The notes: a model not told the origin generated them from the letters alone. DNA of 64,000 bases from VRUE01 sp963819755 (GCA_963819755.1 CAWFXB010000001.1:372001-436000), one strand, 5' to 3'; shown: positions 16,790-25,967, counted from the stretch's first letter. A program made the numbers and translations.

Positions 16790-18010
16790 TCAGCGCCGCG
16801 TCGGTTCCAGGCCGATCAGCTCGTAGTAGCCGATCGCGAAGAGGCGGCGGCCGTCGGAGACGACCGGGGTGTAGCCGGCCTGGCGCAGGAAGAAGGTCTT
16901 CTTGCCGCTGCGCGCGTCGACCCCGATCGTCGCCCGGGTCTTGAAGCTCGAGGTGTAGACGGTGTGGCCGATCACGGTCGAGGTGCCGGGAACCGGTCCG
17001 CCCACGTCGAAGCGCCAGCGTTGCTTGCCGGTCCGGGCGTCGAGCGCGTAGAGGTGCTCGTCGTAGCCGCCGATGTAGACGCTGGGCGGCGTGCCGGGCA
17101 CGTGGGCAACGGCGGGCGAGCCGTAGATGAAGTTGTGCGTCGGGAAGAACCAGTCGACCTTGCCGGTCTTTTCGTCGAAGGCGTAGACCGTGCCGTCGTC
17201 GCGGGCGGCATAGACGTGGCCGAACGCGACCGCCGGAGAGGAATAGAAGCCACCATCGCCGAACGGCGCCACCTTGCTCGTATTGGTCCGCCAGAGAAGC
17301 TTGCCGCTGCCGGCGTCCGCGCAGAACATCGCCGACTGGTAATCGGCGACGTAGACCCGGCCGTCGTGGTAGCTCGGGCTCGCTTTGATCGCACCGGGTG
17401 AGTTGAACTGCCAGCGGACCTTGCCGTCGGAAGCGCGCAGCGAGACGAGGTTCGTCTTGTCGTCGCCGAGGAAGAGGTCGCCGTCGACGGCCAGCGGTGA
17501 GGATTCGAGGTGGGCGTGCAGGTTGCGCTTCCAGGCGGTCTTACCGGTGGCCGCGTCGACCGCCACCAGGTCGCCGTCGAGGAAGGCGAGGAAGACGCGG
17601 CCCTGGTGGTAGACGGGCGCGGTGACGAAGGTTGGCGGACGGGTGAGGCGATGGTCGGTAACCCGTTCCCAGAGCACCTTGTGGTCGCGTAGTCGGACCG
17701 CCCGCACGTCGCCGTACTTGTTGGCGACATAGGCGACTCCGCCAGCGAGCGCCGGAGGGAACTCGATCAGCGCATGGGTGTTGATCGACCACGCTTCGCG
17801 CAGCGGCGGGTCCAGGTCCCGTCCTTCATCGGGCAGGTAGTGCGTGCGCTCGGGGACGCGGCCGAACAGTGGCCAGTTGACGAGCGGGGAGGAGCCATCC
17901 GCAACGTCGCTACTGCTGTGCGAGTCGCCGCATCCCGTCAGCCCTAACGCCGCAAAGGCTGCGGAGAGGCAGACAAGGAATATTGCGCGTCTAGCCCCCG
18001 CCCAATTCAT
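16790..18010 (-). CDS. Lipoprotein with PQQ-like beta-propeller repeats
   Basis: This 406-residue lipoprotein starts at MNWAGARRAIFL with a signal peptide and lipobox LTGC (Cys about 27). The rest is six to eight blade repeats of the PQQ-enzyme type, each with a V(A/D)xxTGKxxWxxN-like core (DAATGKTAWKRN, DEKTGKVDWFF, DARTGKQRWRFD). Such propellers scaffold proteins or bind quinone. The Ca/PQQ active-site residues of dehydrogenases were not identified, so an enzymatic role is not claimed. A second propeller lipoprotein is at 40715. ATG 18010 is chosen for the signal peptide. Confidence 0.85.
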   Translation of the reverse strand: MNWAGARRAIFLVCLSAAFAALGLTGCGDSHSSSDVADGSSPLVNWPLFGRVPERTHYLPDEGRDLDPPLREAWSINTHALIEFPPALAGGVAYVANKYGDVRAVRLRDHKVLWERVTDHRLTRPPTFVTAPVYHQGRVFLAFLDGDLVAVDAATGKTAWKRNLHAHLESSPLAVDGDLFLGDDKTNLVSLRASDGKVRWQFNSPGAIKASPSYHDGRVYVADYQSAMFCADAGSGKLLWRTNTSKVAPFGDGGFYSSPAVAFGHVYAARDDGTVYAFDEKTGKVDWFFPTHNFIYGSPAVAHVPGTPPSVYIGGYDEHLYALDARTGKQRWRFDVGGPVPGTSTVIGHTVYTSSFKTRATIGVDARSGKKTFFLRQAGYTPVVSDGRRLFAIGYYELIGLEPTRR

Positions 18011-18456
18011 CGTCCGTCGTATCGGCAAGCACCACGGTACGAATGAAGCCTCCTCGACGATTTGTCCGGCGCCGATGGCAATTGGCGCAGACGACCTCGC
18101 ACTTCTCGATCTCGGCGAGGACGTCCTTCCAGGGCCGTTCGCGCATGCCCTTGCCGATGCCGAACTGTTTTTCTCCCAGGTGGTCGAACTCCAGGACGAG
18201 CGGATCGCCTTCTCCGCAATCCCACGCATGGATGCTCGCGAAAGAACGAGACGAGGTAGGCGGTGCGCTCAGCGACGATCCTCTCCGTGCGACGGCGGGC
18301 GGAATCGATGTAGCGCTGCTTGTTACGGGAATAGTGCTCGTGCTTGTAGGCGGTTCGACAAGGTCGGCAATAGTTGTCGCGCTGCCCACGAGCTCTTCGC
18401 CGCCAGGCGAATTCGTCTGGCGGCTTCTCCTCTTTACAGCGCCCGCAGACCCGCAT
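17991..18456 (-). CDS. HNH endonuclease with N-terminal zinc ribbon, frameshifted near 18221
   Basis: Two frames together give a protein of about 154 residues. It starts MRVCGRCKEEKPPDEF, with a CxxC...CRPC zinc ribbon typical of small HNH proteins. It passes through a basic helix (RTAYKHEHYSRNKQRY) and VSFFREHPCV, then, after a one-base shift in the CCC run at 18221-18223, DCGEGDPLVLEFDHLG and CANCHRRRTNRR, the HNH core. Restoring the frame gives CVDCG, the expected second zinc pair. The 3' end overlaps the lipoprotein start by 20 bases. Such genes are often phage- or mobile-associated; it lies beside tRNA-Gly. Confidence 0.75.
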
Positions 18457-18519
18457 GCCCGGCAATCTAGTGATACGAACAGACGTTCGTACAGAGTCTT
18501 TTAGACGCCGGCCTCGAAA

Positions 18520-18590
18520 AGCGGCGGACGGGAATTGAACCCGCATCATCGCCTTGGAAGGGCGAGGCTCTACCGTTGAGCTACCGCCGC
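18520..18590 (-). tRNA. tRNA-Gly (TCC)
   Basis: On the minus strand, acceptor GCGGCGG pairs with CCGCCGC, and anticodon stem TCGCC/GGCGA with loop CTTCCAA gives TCC. T-loop TTCAATT. 71 bases with the discriminator. Confidence 0.95.
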
Positions 18591-18666
18591 GTGGGCGAGC
18601 CGTCTCCACGAGCGACCCACGACGCCTCGACAGTTTGCCGGAATCCGTCAGAATGCGAAGCAGCCA

Positions 18667-18740
18667 CGGGGAGTGGCGCAGTCTGGTAGCGCACTCGGCT
18701 GGGGGCCGAGCGGTCGCAGGTTCAAATCCTGTCTCCCCGA
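18667..18740 (+). tRNA. tRNA-Pro (GGG)
   Basis: Acceptor CGGGGAG pairs with CTCCCCG, and anticodon stem CTCGG/CCGAG with loop CTGGGGG gives GGG. 74 bases, no CCA encoded. Confidence 0.95.
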
Positions 18741-18818
18741 TATGAGCAGCTCACATGGCCTCTCCGGCGTCGCGGGAGGGTCCGAGTTCCGTCTGGAGAC
18801 CTAGACTGAGCTGCGACT

Positions 18819-19616
18819 GTGGGGGAAAGGGACGGATATCTAGGTCTGCTCATAGAGGAGTACCGACTTCTCGGTTCTGCAGGAATTCAGGCCAGTCAGC
18901 ACACCTACACCGCATTGCAATGGGGAACGGCGGTCGTTGGCATTGTCGTTGGCGCGGCATTCAGCCAATGGGGCAAGCATGACGCGGTTGTCGAGCTTGT
19001 TTTCTTGGTTGGAGTTCCGGCGCTAGCCACGGTCGGAATGCTCTACTGGGTTGGAGAGCTTGCGCGTATCAGCCGACTTACGGACTACCTATGCGCGGTG
19101 GAAGCCAAGATTGAACTCGCTCTACGGCATCCAGAGCAAGGCTCTACGGGAGAGTGGGTAACTTCGTTTGCCGAGCGGTGGAATACCGAGCATCTTGATC
19201 TTCTGTCCGCTGCGCTTGTGGCAATGCCTGTTGGTCCCAATGGAGCAGTCGAGGTGGACGGCGGGCCAATCGCATTCGAGCGCTGGCTGCGGAGAATTCG
19301 CGTCGATCGTGCGAGCAACAATCTGGTCTGGGTCTACCTGGTCCGCGTCCTTCTCTTTCCAGCGGTGATGGCGGCTTCGTGGACTACTGGTCTCTACTAC
19401 GTCCTCCATAGTGCAGGCCCGGGTCATGATTTGGAGAGCTCAGCGGCGATAGGGATAGGGCTGCTGCTTGGCGTGGCGTCGACTTGGCTAGCCGCGGAGA
19501 TCGTCAGTGGGTTGAGCCATTCATTCGTGGAGCCATCTCCATCCCTTCCCTGGCCAAGAATGCTGTTCCGTCAATTAGCTTCTCGTCCCCTGCGTATCAC
19601 CGAGTGGCGGGACTGA
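18819..19616 (+). CDS. Membrane protein of unknown function
   Basis: This 265-residue protein starts at GTG 18819. Two hydrophobic segments near residues 35-52 and 58-80 are followed by a soluble stretch (about 85-165). Two more segments lie at about 172-195 and 205-230, then a soluble tail. No family was recognised. Codon use is looser than in neighbours (more A/T third positions), and it sits just downstream of tRNA-Pro with another orphan gene behind it, which fits acquired DNA. No integrase was seen. Confidence 0.68.
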   Translation: MGERDGYLGLLIEEYRLLGSAGIQASQHTYTALQWGTAVVGIVVGAAFSQWGKHDAVVELVFLVGVPALATVGMLYWVGELARISRLTDYLCAVEAKIELALRHPEQGSTGEWVTSFAERWNTEHLDLLSAALVAMPVGPNGAVEVDGGPIAFERWLRRIRVDRASNNLVWVYLVRVLLFPAVMAASWTTGLYYVLHSAGPGHDLESSAAIGIGLLLGVASTWLAAEIVSGLSHSFVEPSPSLPWPRMLFRQLASRPLRITEWRD

Positions 19617-19835
19617 GGCATCCAGGCCTGATGCACTGCTGCCGCCGAGTTGAAGTGGCTGTGGTTCAAATACCGTCCAGTGAAGGCAATTCGCAGGCAA
19701 TGGCTTCTGGCCGAGCAGGCTTTTCGGGGTTCCAGCCCCATGTGTGCTGCCTTCCTCGCCTGTCCACCGTGAAGCAAATGATATTTCTCGGGAAGTCTGT
19801 ATACATTGAGCACTCGCTAAATCGTAAAGGCACGA

Positions 19836-20342
19836 ATGCCCGATTACATGGCTGATCCCGACATCCGAGCCATCATGCAGGACGGCCGTTTCGCGATCCC
19901 CGGCAACCTCGACGAGGCCGAGGCTGATCGACTCCATCGTTTTCTGAAGCGCGATCAGGTATTGGAGACGTTCTATCGACAGAACTCGGCGCCCGTGCGA
20001 CCCCCGGAAGGGGACCTGATAGCCGCAGCCGAGACCGCCATGGCGGTCTATGACCAACGATCGGAGCGCCTGTCGGTGGGCTGGAAGAAATTCGCGGTGC
20101 TCCAGGCGGGTATTGCGGGTAGCCCCGAAAATCTCGACTCTTCAAAGGTCCAGGACTGGGCATACACCCGAATCAAGGAGGAAAACCCTGACTGGCTCGG
20201 GGATTTCGACGACGACATCGACCGCGATATGCCGCTCCGGTGGTTGACACAAGTGATCGGCTTTGGCGTTCTCAACAGGCGCCGGCTGATGGAAGACCCC
20301 GCCCCGCCGCCGAAGAAGAAGCGCTGGTTGGCCGATGAGTGA
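19836..20342 (+). CDS. Hypothetical acidic protein
   Basis: This 168-residue soluble protein from ATG 19836 has no recognised family. It is acidic and helical in the middle (LDEAEADRLHRFLKRDQVLE) with a Lys-rich tail (PPKKKRWLADE). About 220 bases without a gene precede it. Codon use is intermediate between the orphan membrane gene upstream and the GC-rich VOC gene downstream. No signal peptide or membrane segment was seen. It may belong to the same acquired block as the gene at 18819. Confidence 0.6.
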   Translation: MPDYMADPDIRAIMQDGRFAIPGNLDEAEADRLHRFLKRDQVLETFYRQNSAPVRPPEGDLIAAAETAMAVYDQRSERLSVGWKKFAVLQAGIAGSPENLDSSKVQDWAYTRIKEENPDWLGDFDDDIDRDMPLRWLTQVIGFGVLNRRRLMEDPAPPPKKKRWLADE

Positions 20343-20461
20343 CGCTGCGCTGCGCCTCGGTCCGACTTGACTTCCCCTTGGACGAGGGAGAAGCTCGTGC
20401 GACTCGACGGTAGCTTCGCGCTGTCGTGCCGGTTGGGCGGCGGCTACGGATGGAGGCCGAG

Positions 20462-20962
20462 ATGAGTAGCGCAGAGACGAGCGGCGAAGGAACGGCGGGC
20501 ACCCCGCCCGTCAACGTCGGGGAGGTGAAGCTCGAGGTCGTGGTCGTGCCGGTTTCGGATGTCGATCGGGCGAAGCGCTTCTATGAGGGGCTGGGCTGGC
20601 GTCTCGACGCTGACCTGGCGGTCGATGACGGTTACCGGGTGGTGCAGCTGACGCCTCCGGGGTCGGCCTGCTCGATCATCTTCGGCGAGGGGGTCACTTC
20701 CGCCCCGCCGGGCTCGTCCGAGGGACTGCAGCTCTCGGTCTACGACATCGATGCGGCCCGCGCCGACCTTGTTGCGCGCGGGGTCGACGTCAGCGAGACG
20801 TTCCACGACGTGACGGGGATCTTCCACCATGCCGGTACCGACGGGCGCGTCAACGGGCCGGCGCCGGAGCATGCCGACTACGGCTCGTTCGTCTCCTTCA
20901 GCGATCCGGACGGCAACGGCTGGCTGCTCCAGGAGATCAAGACCCGGCTTCCGGGTCGCTGA
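20462..20962 (+). CDS. VOC-family (glyoxalase-like) protein
   Basis: This protein of about 166 residues has one vicinal-oxygen-chelate domain: KLEVVVVPVSDVDRAKRFYEGLGW (first beta-alpha-beta unit), QLTPPGSACSIIFG, then a second unit ending SFVSFSDPDGNGWLLQEI, the classic VOC ending. ATG 20462 is chosen because GGAGG lies 5 bases upstream; in-frame GTG 20426 has no Shine-Dalgarno. It is followed 12 bases later by a 55-residue gene on the same strand. The substrate is unknown; candidates include aromatic ring cleavage, resistance or isomerase roles. Confidence 0.87.
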   Translation: MSSAETSGEGTAGTPPVNVGEVKLEVVVVPVSDVDRAKRFYEGLGWRLDADLAVDDGYRVVQLTPPGSACSIIFGEGVTSAPPGSSEGLQLSVYDIDAARADLVARGVDVSETFHDVTGIFHHAGTDGRVNGPAPEHADYGSFVSFSDPDGNGWLLQEIKTRLPGR

Positions 20963-20974
20963 AAGGAGAGGCTG

Positions 20975-21142
20975 ATGGCGACGACCTATGAGTCCGTAGA
21001 GGACCTGGCGGAAGCTCTCAGGCGTGCGGCCGCTGCGCACGGCAGGCACGAGGAGCGAACGGGAGAGGAGGACCCGAACTGGCCGGACTGGTACGCGCTC
21101 TACATGGTGCGCGAGCGCGGCGGCGAAGAGTTGCCGGAATAG
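20975..21142 (+). CDS. Small acidic protein, 55 residues, paired with VOC gene
   Basis: ATG 20975 follows AAAGGAGAGG, a strong Shine-Dalgarno, and the frame ends at TAG 21142. The peptide starts MATTYESVEDLAEALRRAA and ends in an NWPDWYALYMVRERGGEE-type segment. I recall similar short proteins with a PDWYA motif beside VOC genes in actinobacteria; that is memory, not a search. No membrane segment. It probably shares an mRNA with the VOC gene. Confidence 0.75.
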   Translation: MATTYESVEDLAEALRRAAAAHGRHEERTGEEDPNWPDWYALYMVRERGGEELPE

Positions 21143-21146
21143 GAGG

Positions 21147-24100
21147 TCAGCCAACCCGGATGGACTGTGCGCCGCTGCAGCTGGCCTTGTATCGCCGGTT
21201 GCGTTGGTCACCGGAGTAGCCGACGCTGAGGCGGTAAATGCCCGATTTGGTCGCGAGGTACTGAGCCAGTGAAAAGTTGCCATTTGACTTGACCGTGATG
21301 CCGCCGCTGAACGCGGGCTTGTGGCTGCAGCGCTTGTCGCCTGGACCGTAGAGACGAAAGGTGATCGTGCCGGAAGGAGAGGCGCCGCCCGAAAGGTGCG
21401 CGCGAATCGAGATCCGCTTGCCTTCCTTCAGAAGCGCACGCGGCTCCACTTTCAGCGCTCGTTTCTGCACTTCGACTACTTGGCTGGCCGAGTCGCACGG
21501 CTCGGTCGCCCCTTTGTTTGCGGAGTCACCCGAATAGCTGGCCACGAAGCTGTAGCGACCGGGGCGCTGCGCGACGAACGGATCCGAGCTGAACGTGCCG
21601 TTTCCGGCGACCGCGACGGTGTCGACGAACGCCGGCTTGGCGCAGCCTCCTGCGACCGGGCCGTAGATCCGAAATGTGATCGTGCCGGCAGGCGAATAGC
21701 CCCCCTGTAACTTCGCCGTATCTTGGAACGAGGTGCCAACGGTAAGTCGTTGCTTGACCGCCCCGGCGATCGAGGGCCCCGCCTGGGTGACGCTCGACGT
21801 CGTTTTTCCACAGCCGGCCGTCGTCGCGAGATGGTTTACGTCGCCGGAGTAGGCGACGGTCCAGCGGAAGGCGCCGACCCGAGAGGGCACGAAGGCACCC
21901 GAACGGTACTCACCGTTTCCCGAGACGCTTACGGTTGAACTGAAGGCTGCGGCCCCGGAGCAAGTCGTATCGCCGGGGGAGAAAGCCTTGAACGTGATCT
22001 GCCCGGTCGGAATCGCTCCTTCCTGGATCGTCGCCGTGGCGGTGACGGGGTTGCCGACAGTGCCTCCGGTGGCGCCGACGGCGACGGTTACGGGAATCTG
22101 CCCCACTGCCGAAGCCTGGCTGGGTTCGGCCCCGCAGCCCAGGAGGGCCGCTTCGTTGTTCGCGTCGCCTTCGTATTCGACGGTCCACAGATATAGCCCC
22201 GCCCCCGGGGCAAAGCCAGGCGGGCCGTAGGAACCGTCGCCGCTGGCGGGGACCGGCGCTTCATATGCGGCGGGGCCGGCGCAGGTCGCATCGCCCGGTC
22301 CGAAAGCGCGGAAGACGAGCTGACCGCTGGCCCCGAAGCCTTCGGCCAGGGTCACGCTGTCGGTGATCGTCAGGCCGGCTTTGACCGCGGAGGTCGCCGT
22401 ACCTACGAGGGTCGGGGAGGCCTTGCCGACGTTTGAAGCCTGGTTTGCGGCCCCACAGCCCAATACGGCCGCTTCGTTGTTCGCGTCGCCTTCGTATTCG
22501 ACGGTCCAACGGAATTCTCCGGCCTGTTGGGCGAAGAAATCCGCCGAGGTGGCGTGGCCGCCCTGGAGCGGGACGGTGTCCGTTTCCAGCGGCGTCGAGC
22601 AACTGGTGTCCGTCGGGCCGTAGACCGAGAAGGTCACTTCTCCGGTGGGGGAGAAGCCACTAGCAAGGGACACCGTATCGGTGATGGAGAGACCAGGTTT
22701 GACCGCGGGGGTCGCCGTCCCCGAAAGGGTCGGCGAGGCCTTGTTGACGGTCGAAGCCTGGTTGGCAGCGCCACAACTCAAGGTGGCCGCTTCGTTGTTC
22801 GCGTCGCCTTCGTATTCGACGGTCCACCGATACAGCCCCGCCCCCGGCGCAAAGCCCGCCGGGGAGTAGATGCCGTTGCCGCTGACGGGAACTGCCGCTT
22901 CGTAAGCGGTAGCGCCGGCGCAGCTCTGATCCCCCGGCCCGTAGGCGTGGAAAACGAGCTGACCGCCGGCGGAAAAGCCACCGGCGAGGGTCACGCTGTC
23001 GGTGATCGTGAGGCCGGCTTTGACGGGGGAGGTCGCCGTCCCCAAAAGGGTCGGGGCGGCCTTGTTGACGGTCGAGCCCTGGTTGGCGGCCCCACAGGTC
23101 AAGGCGGCCGCTTCGTTGTTCGCGTCGCCTTCGTATATAACGGTCCAGCGATACGGCCCCGCCGCCTCCGGCGTAAAGCCCGCCGGTGAGTAGGTGCCGT
23201 TGCCGCTGACGGGCACCGTCGCTTCGTACTTGGCAGGGGTGGAGCAGGTCTGATCGCCAGGTCCGTAAGCGCGGAAGAGGATCTGGCCGCCAGGCCCAGA
23301 GCCGCCGGACAGGGTCACGCTGTCGGTGATCGAGAGCCCGATTTTGACCGCGGAGGTCGCTGTCCCCGAAAGGGCCGGCGAGGCCTTGTTGACGGTCGAA
23401 GCCTGGTTGGGCGCCCCACAGCCCAGGACAGCCGCTTCGTTGTTCGCGTCGCCTTCGTATACGACGGTCCACCGATACAGCCCGGCCCCCGGGGCGAAAC
23501 CCGGTGGAGAGTAGGCGTCGTTGCCGCTGACAGGGACCGTCGCTTCGTACTTGACAGGCGTGGCGCAGGTCGGATCCCCCGGTCCGTAGGCGCGGAAAAC
23601 GAGCTGACCGCCGGCCGCAAAGCCTTCGGCAAGGGTCACGCCGTCGGTAATCGTCAGGCCGACTTTGGCCGCGGAGGTCGCCGTCCCTGAGAGGGTCGGC
23701 GAGGCCTTGCCGACGGTCGAAGCCTGGTTGGCAGCGCCACAACTCAAGGTGGCCGCTTCGTTGTTCGCGTCGCCTTCGTATTCGACGGTCCAGCGGAATT
23801 TGCCGGCCTGCTGGGCGAAGAAATCCGCCGAGTCGGCGTGGCCGCCCTGGAGCGGGACGGTGTCCGTTTCCAGCGGCGTCGAGCAACTGGTGTCCGCCGG
23901 GCCGTAGACCGAGAAGGTCACTTCTCCGGTGGGGGAGAAGCCTCCGGTCACGGTCGCTTCGTCATGAATCGCGGTGCCCACCGCGCCGTTGCTTGCGCTG
24001 CCCGTCAATCCAGGGCTTGCTTTTCCTACTGACGAGATCGCGAGGCAGGTGGAGTCGGCGGGCGGGTTTTCGGAGTCGCCCGAATAGTGGGCGCTCCAGT

Positions 24101-24437
24101 AGTAGGTGCCCGCGGTGGGCGGGGCGATCTCTCCCGAGGCGTATTCGCCTTCGCCGGCTACCGAGACCGGATCCAGGGCTGGGGCGAGGGCAGGACCGGA
24201 GCAGGTTTCGTCTTCCGGGCCGAAGACTTCGAAGGAGATTTCTCCGGAGGCGTTCGGGCTTTCGGAGAGCTCCGCGGTCGCATGAATCGCCTGCCCGACG
24301 ACCGCGTCGGTCGCCGTGACGGTAAGGCGCGGTGGGTCGGCAGGGGCGGCGACCGTGAGCAAGAGGCCAAGGGCTATTGCAACCACCGCGCCGGCCAATC
24401 CTCCGAGCGCCCCTCGGTGAGAAATCCGCATCCTCAA
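21147..24437 (-). CDS. Large secreted Ig-like tandem-repeat protein
   Basis: This 1096-residue protein has an N-terminal signal sequence (GGLAGAVVAIALGLLLTVAAPA). After it come about ten Ig-like repeats. Each carries a GQLVFRAYGPGDxTC-type strand, a YEAxVPVSGNGxYSP strand and a YRWTVxYEGDANNEA strand, with one conserved Cys pair per repeat (TC...GCG). The middle six repeats are almost identical at DNA level with a 321-base step. The C-terminal repeats are more diverged (GTITFRLYGPGDKRC). It is probably cell-surface or extracellular. TTG 24437 with an upstream AGGAG is used; ATG 24431 is possible. It diverges from the gene at 24538. Confidence 0.85.
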   Translation of the reverse strand: MRMRISHRGALGGLAGAVVAIALGLLLTVAAPADPPRLTVTATDAVVGQAIHATAELSESPNASGEISFEVFGPEDETCSGPALAPALDPVSVAGEGEYASGEIAPPTAGTYYWSAHYSGDSENPPADSTCLAISSVGKASPGLTGSASNGAVGTAIHDEATVTGGFSPTGEVTFSVYGPADTSCSTPLETDTVPLQGGHADSADFFAQQAGKFRWTVEYEGDANNEAATLSCGAANQASTVGKASPTLSGTATSAAKVGLTITDGVTLAEGFAAGGQLVFRAYGPGDPTCATPVKYEATVPVSGNDAYSPPGFAPGAGLYRWTVVYEGDANNEAAVLGCGAPNQASTVNKASPALSGTATSAVKIGLSITDSVTLSGGSGPGGQILFRAYGPGDQTCSTPAKYEATVPVSGNGTYSPAGFTPEAAGPYRWTVIYEGDANNEAAALTCGAANQGSTVNKAAPTLLGTATSPVKAGLTITDSVTLAGGFSAGGQLVFHAYGPGDQSCAGATAYEAAVPVSGNGIYSPAGFAPGAGLYRWTVEYEGDANNEAATLSCGAANQASTVNKASPTLSGTATPAVKPGLSITDTVSLASGFSPTGEVTFSVYGPTDTSCSTPLETDTVPLQGGHATSADFFAQQAGEFRWTVEYEGDANNEAAVLGCGAANQASNVGKASPTLVGTATSAVKAGLTITDSVTLAEGFGASGQLVFRAFGPGDATCAGPAAYEAPVPASGDGSYGPPGFAPGAGLYLWTVEYEGDANNEAALLGCGAEPSQASAVGQIPVTVAVGATGGTVGNPVTATATIQEGAIPTGQITFKAFSPGDTTCSGAAAFSSTVSVSGNGEYRSGAFVPSRVGAFRWTVAYSGDVNHLATTAGCGKTTSSVTQAGPSIAGAVKQRLTVGTSFQDTAKLQGGYSPAGTITFRIYGPVAGGCAKPAFVDTVAVAGNGTFSSDPFVAQRPGRYSFVASYSGDSANKGATEPCDSASQVVEVQKRALKVEPRALLKEGKRISIRAHLSGGASPSGTITFRLYGPGDKRCSHKPAFSGGITVKSNGNFSLAQYLATKSGIYRLSVGYSGDQRNRRYKASCSGAQSIRVG
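22080..23970 (-). repeat. In-frame tandem repeats, 318-324 bp period, about six near-identical units
   Basis: The plus-strand motif GCTTCGTTGTTCGCGTCGCC recurs at about 22150, 22471, 22789, 23110, 23434 and 23755, so the step is 318-324 bases, always a multiple of three. Each unit encodes one Ig-like repeat of about 107 residues. The near-identity of DNA outside conserved codons suggests recent duplication or gene conversion. Confidence 0.85.
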
Positions 24438-24537
24438 GCTTTTCTTGCTCCTAGCGACATTTTTTGGCAGCCTTTTGACAACATTGAATTAGGATATCCG
24501 TCCACCTATTCGATCTACGACCTAAACGAGCCGCCAG

Positions 24538-25305
24538 ATGAGGAAGTTGCGCCGCCGCCGTTGTCTTGAGCTTTTCATCGTTGTCGCGACGACGGCTCTG
24601 GTCGCTGCGGCGCCGGCGGGCGCGTTGGCGGCCGGCGAAGAATCGGGTGGAGGCTCGACGGTAGGCACCGAATCTTCGGGCGGCGGCACGACGGAATCCG
24701 CCCCTCCGGCGCCTTCCGAAGGCACCTCGCCGACGACCGCTCCGCCCGCGTCGTCGGGTTGGGTCCCGCAGGGCGAAGGCACGGAAGCATCCAGCCAAGG
24801 GGCCGCGTCAACTCGGCGTGGTAGTTCGCTGGGCAGCGCCGCCAACCCAAAGCCCGCCGGGTCTACCAGCGAGCAGGCCGGGTCGACGAGCGAAGAATCT
24901 TCATACAGCGGCGGTTCAAGTGGCTACTACGAACCGGAATCGTCGACTCCCTCGACCTCCGAAGCGCCCGCGCCCGCGCCTCGAGCGGTGAGCAAGGTCG
25001 CGCCGGTGGAACCGCCGCCGGCCGCCGAGGGGCGCCACGCCGACGTTGGCGCTGCAAGCCCGGTGGCTTCGCCGGAATCCCCCCAAGCCGCCGACACGAG
25101 CTCGGTGTCCCGGGCGGCCTCACTGGTCGCAAGCACGCCCGATCGGGTGGCTTCGGGTTCTGGATCCCTGCCGTTGCCGATCCTGATCGTGGGTCTCCTG
25201 ATCCTTGTCTATGCAGGCGCCCGGCTGTTGCTCGGCCCGGTCGAACCCGATCTCTTCAGGTCCGGCCGGTTCCAGCGCGTCCGTCGCGTCCTCTCGCGAG
25301 TCTGA
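24538..25305 (+). CDS. Secreted Ser/Pro-rich protein with C-terminal membrane anchor
   Basis: This 255-residue protein has a signal peptide (residues about 10-32), a long low-complexity Ser/Gly/Glu/Pro/Thr region (about 33-205), then one hydrophobic helix LPILIVGLLILVYAGARLLL (about 217-236) and a short basic tail. This is the plan of a cell-wall-spanning anchored protein. It is divergent from the Ig-repeat gene, 100 bases away, so the two may be co-regulated surface proteins. Function unknown. Its TGA overlaps the next gene as CTGA. Confidence 0.7.
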   Translation: MRKLRRRRCLELFIVVATTALVAAAPAGALAAGEESGGGSTVGTESSGGGTTESAPPAPSEGTSPTTAPPASSGWVPQGEGTEASSQGAASTRRGSSLGSAANPKPAGSTSEQAGSTSEESSYSGGSSGYYEPESSTPSTSEAPAPAPRAVSKVAPVEPPPAAEGRHADVGAASPVASPESPQAADTSSVSRAASLVASTPDRVASGSGSLPLPILIVGLLILVYAGARLLLGPVEPDLFRSGRFQRVRRVLSRV

Positions 25306-25823
25306 CGCCTAGCGTCGTCAAGTACGTCGACCCCAACCGCCCGCGCGGACCGCTCAGTCGCGCCTACGCGGCCCTGGCCAACACCCGCCTGGGCAGGTTC
25401 CTCTCGGTCAACGTCCTCTGGAAGGTCGATCCGTACGTCCTGCGGTGGACCGGTGGGCGCCTCGGATCGGGCCTTTTCGTCCGCACCGCGGTGCTGGAGA
25501 CCCGTGGCGCGAAGAGCGGCGCGCTGCGGCGCAACGCGGTCGTCTACTTCCATGACGGCGAGAGGGTGACGATCGTCGCCTCGAAGCTGGGCTATCCGAA
25601 GCACCCCGCCTGGTTCCACAACCTCCGCGCCGACCCCGACGTCACCTTCGCCGGTGTCCCGATGCGAGCCACGGTGATCGAGGACGAGGCCGAGTGCCGC
25701 AGGCTCTGGGCGCTCGCCGACCGTGTCTTCGCGCCCTACGCGGCGTACCGTCGAGAGGCGGCGAAGGCGAACCGGACGATCCCGGTCATCCAGTTCTCCC
25801 TGCGCGAGTCGGACGCCGCGTAG
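25302..25823 (+). CDS. DDN-type F420-dependent nitroreductase family protein
   Basis: The family core is TGGRLGSGLFVRTAVLETRGAKSGALRRN, then VYFHDGERVTIVASKLG, HPAWFHNLRADPDVT and the C-terminal RTIPVIQFSLRE. Such split-barrel proteins bind F420H2. Homology extends upstream of the first GTG (25491) to KYVDPNRPRGPLSRAYAAL, but no ATG, GTG or TTG precedes it in frame. The only candidate is CTG 25302, overlapping the previous stop as CTGA, giving about 173 residues. It fits the F420 genes at the left of the window. Confidence 0.75.
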   Translation: MTPSVVKYVDPNRPRGPLSRAYAALANTRLGRFLSVNVLWKVDPYVLRWTGGRLGSGLFVRTAVLETRGAKSGALRRNAVVYFHDGERVTIVASKLGYPKHPAWFHNLRADPDVTFAGVPMRATVIEDEAECRRLWALADRVFAPYAAYRREAAKANRTIPVIQFSLRESDAA

Positions 25824-25967
25824 TCGTTCCCATCCCGTGCCCGGTCTCGAGGTCTGGCCGAAATTCAGACCCCGAACGGTCGACACCGCGGTTGCCAGCA
25901 GGTATGCATGCCCTTTCGGGCAGGCTTCAACCGGGTCGCGAGAGCGCACCCGCGGTCAAAGGGAGAC

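Noticed and set aside
17085..17105. GTGCCGGGCACGT palindrome as a further member of the GACGTGCCGGT family
   Set aside because: It is short, lies inside the coding sequence of the propeller lipoprotein and lacks the CATATG centre.
21147..24437. Regularly spaced repeats that could suggest a CRISPR array
   Set aside because: The period is about 321 bases, always a multiple of three, and the repeats encode one continuous secreted protein. There are no short repeat/unique spacer units and no cas genes.
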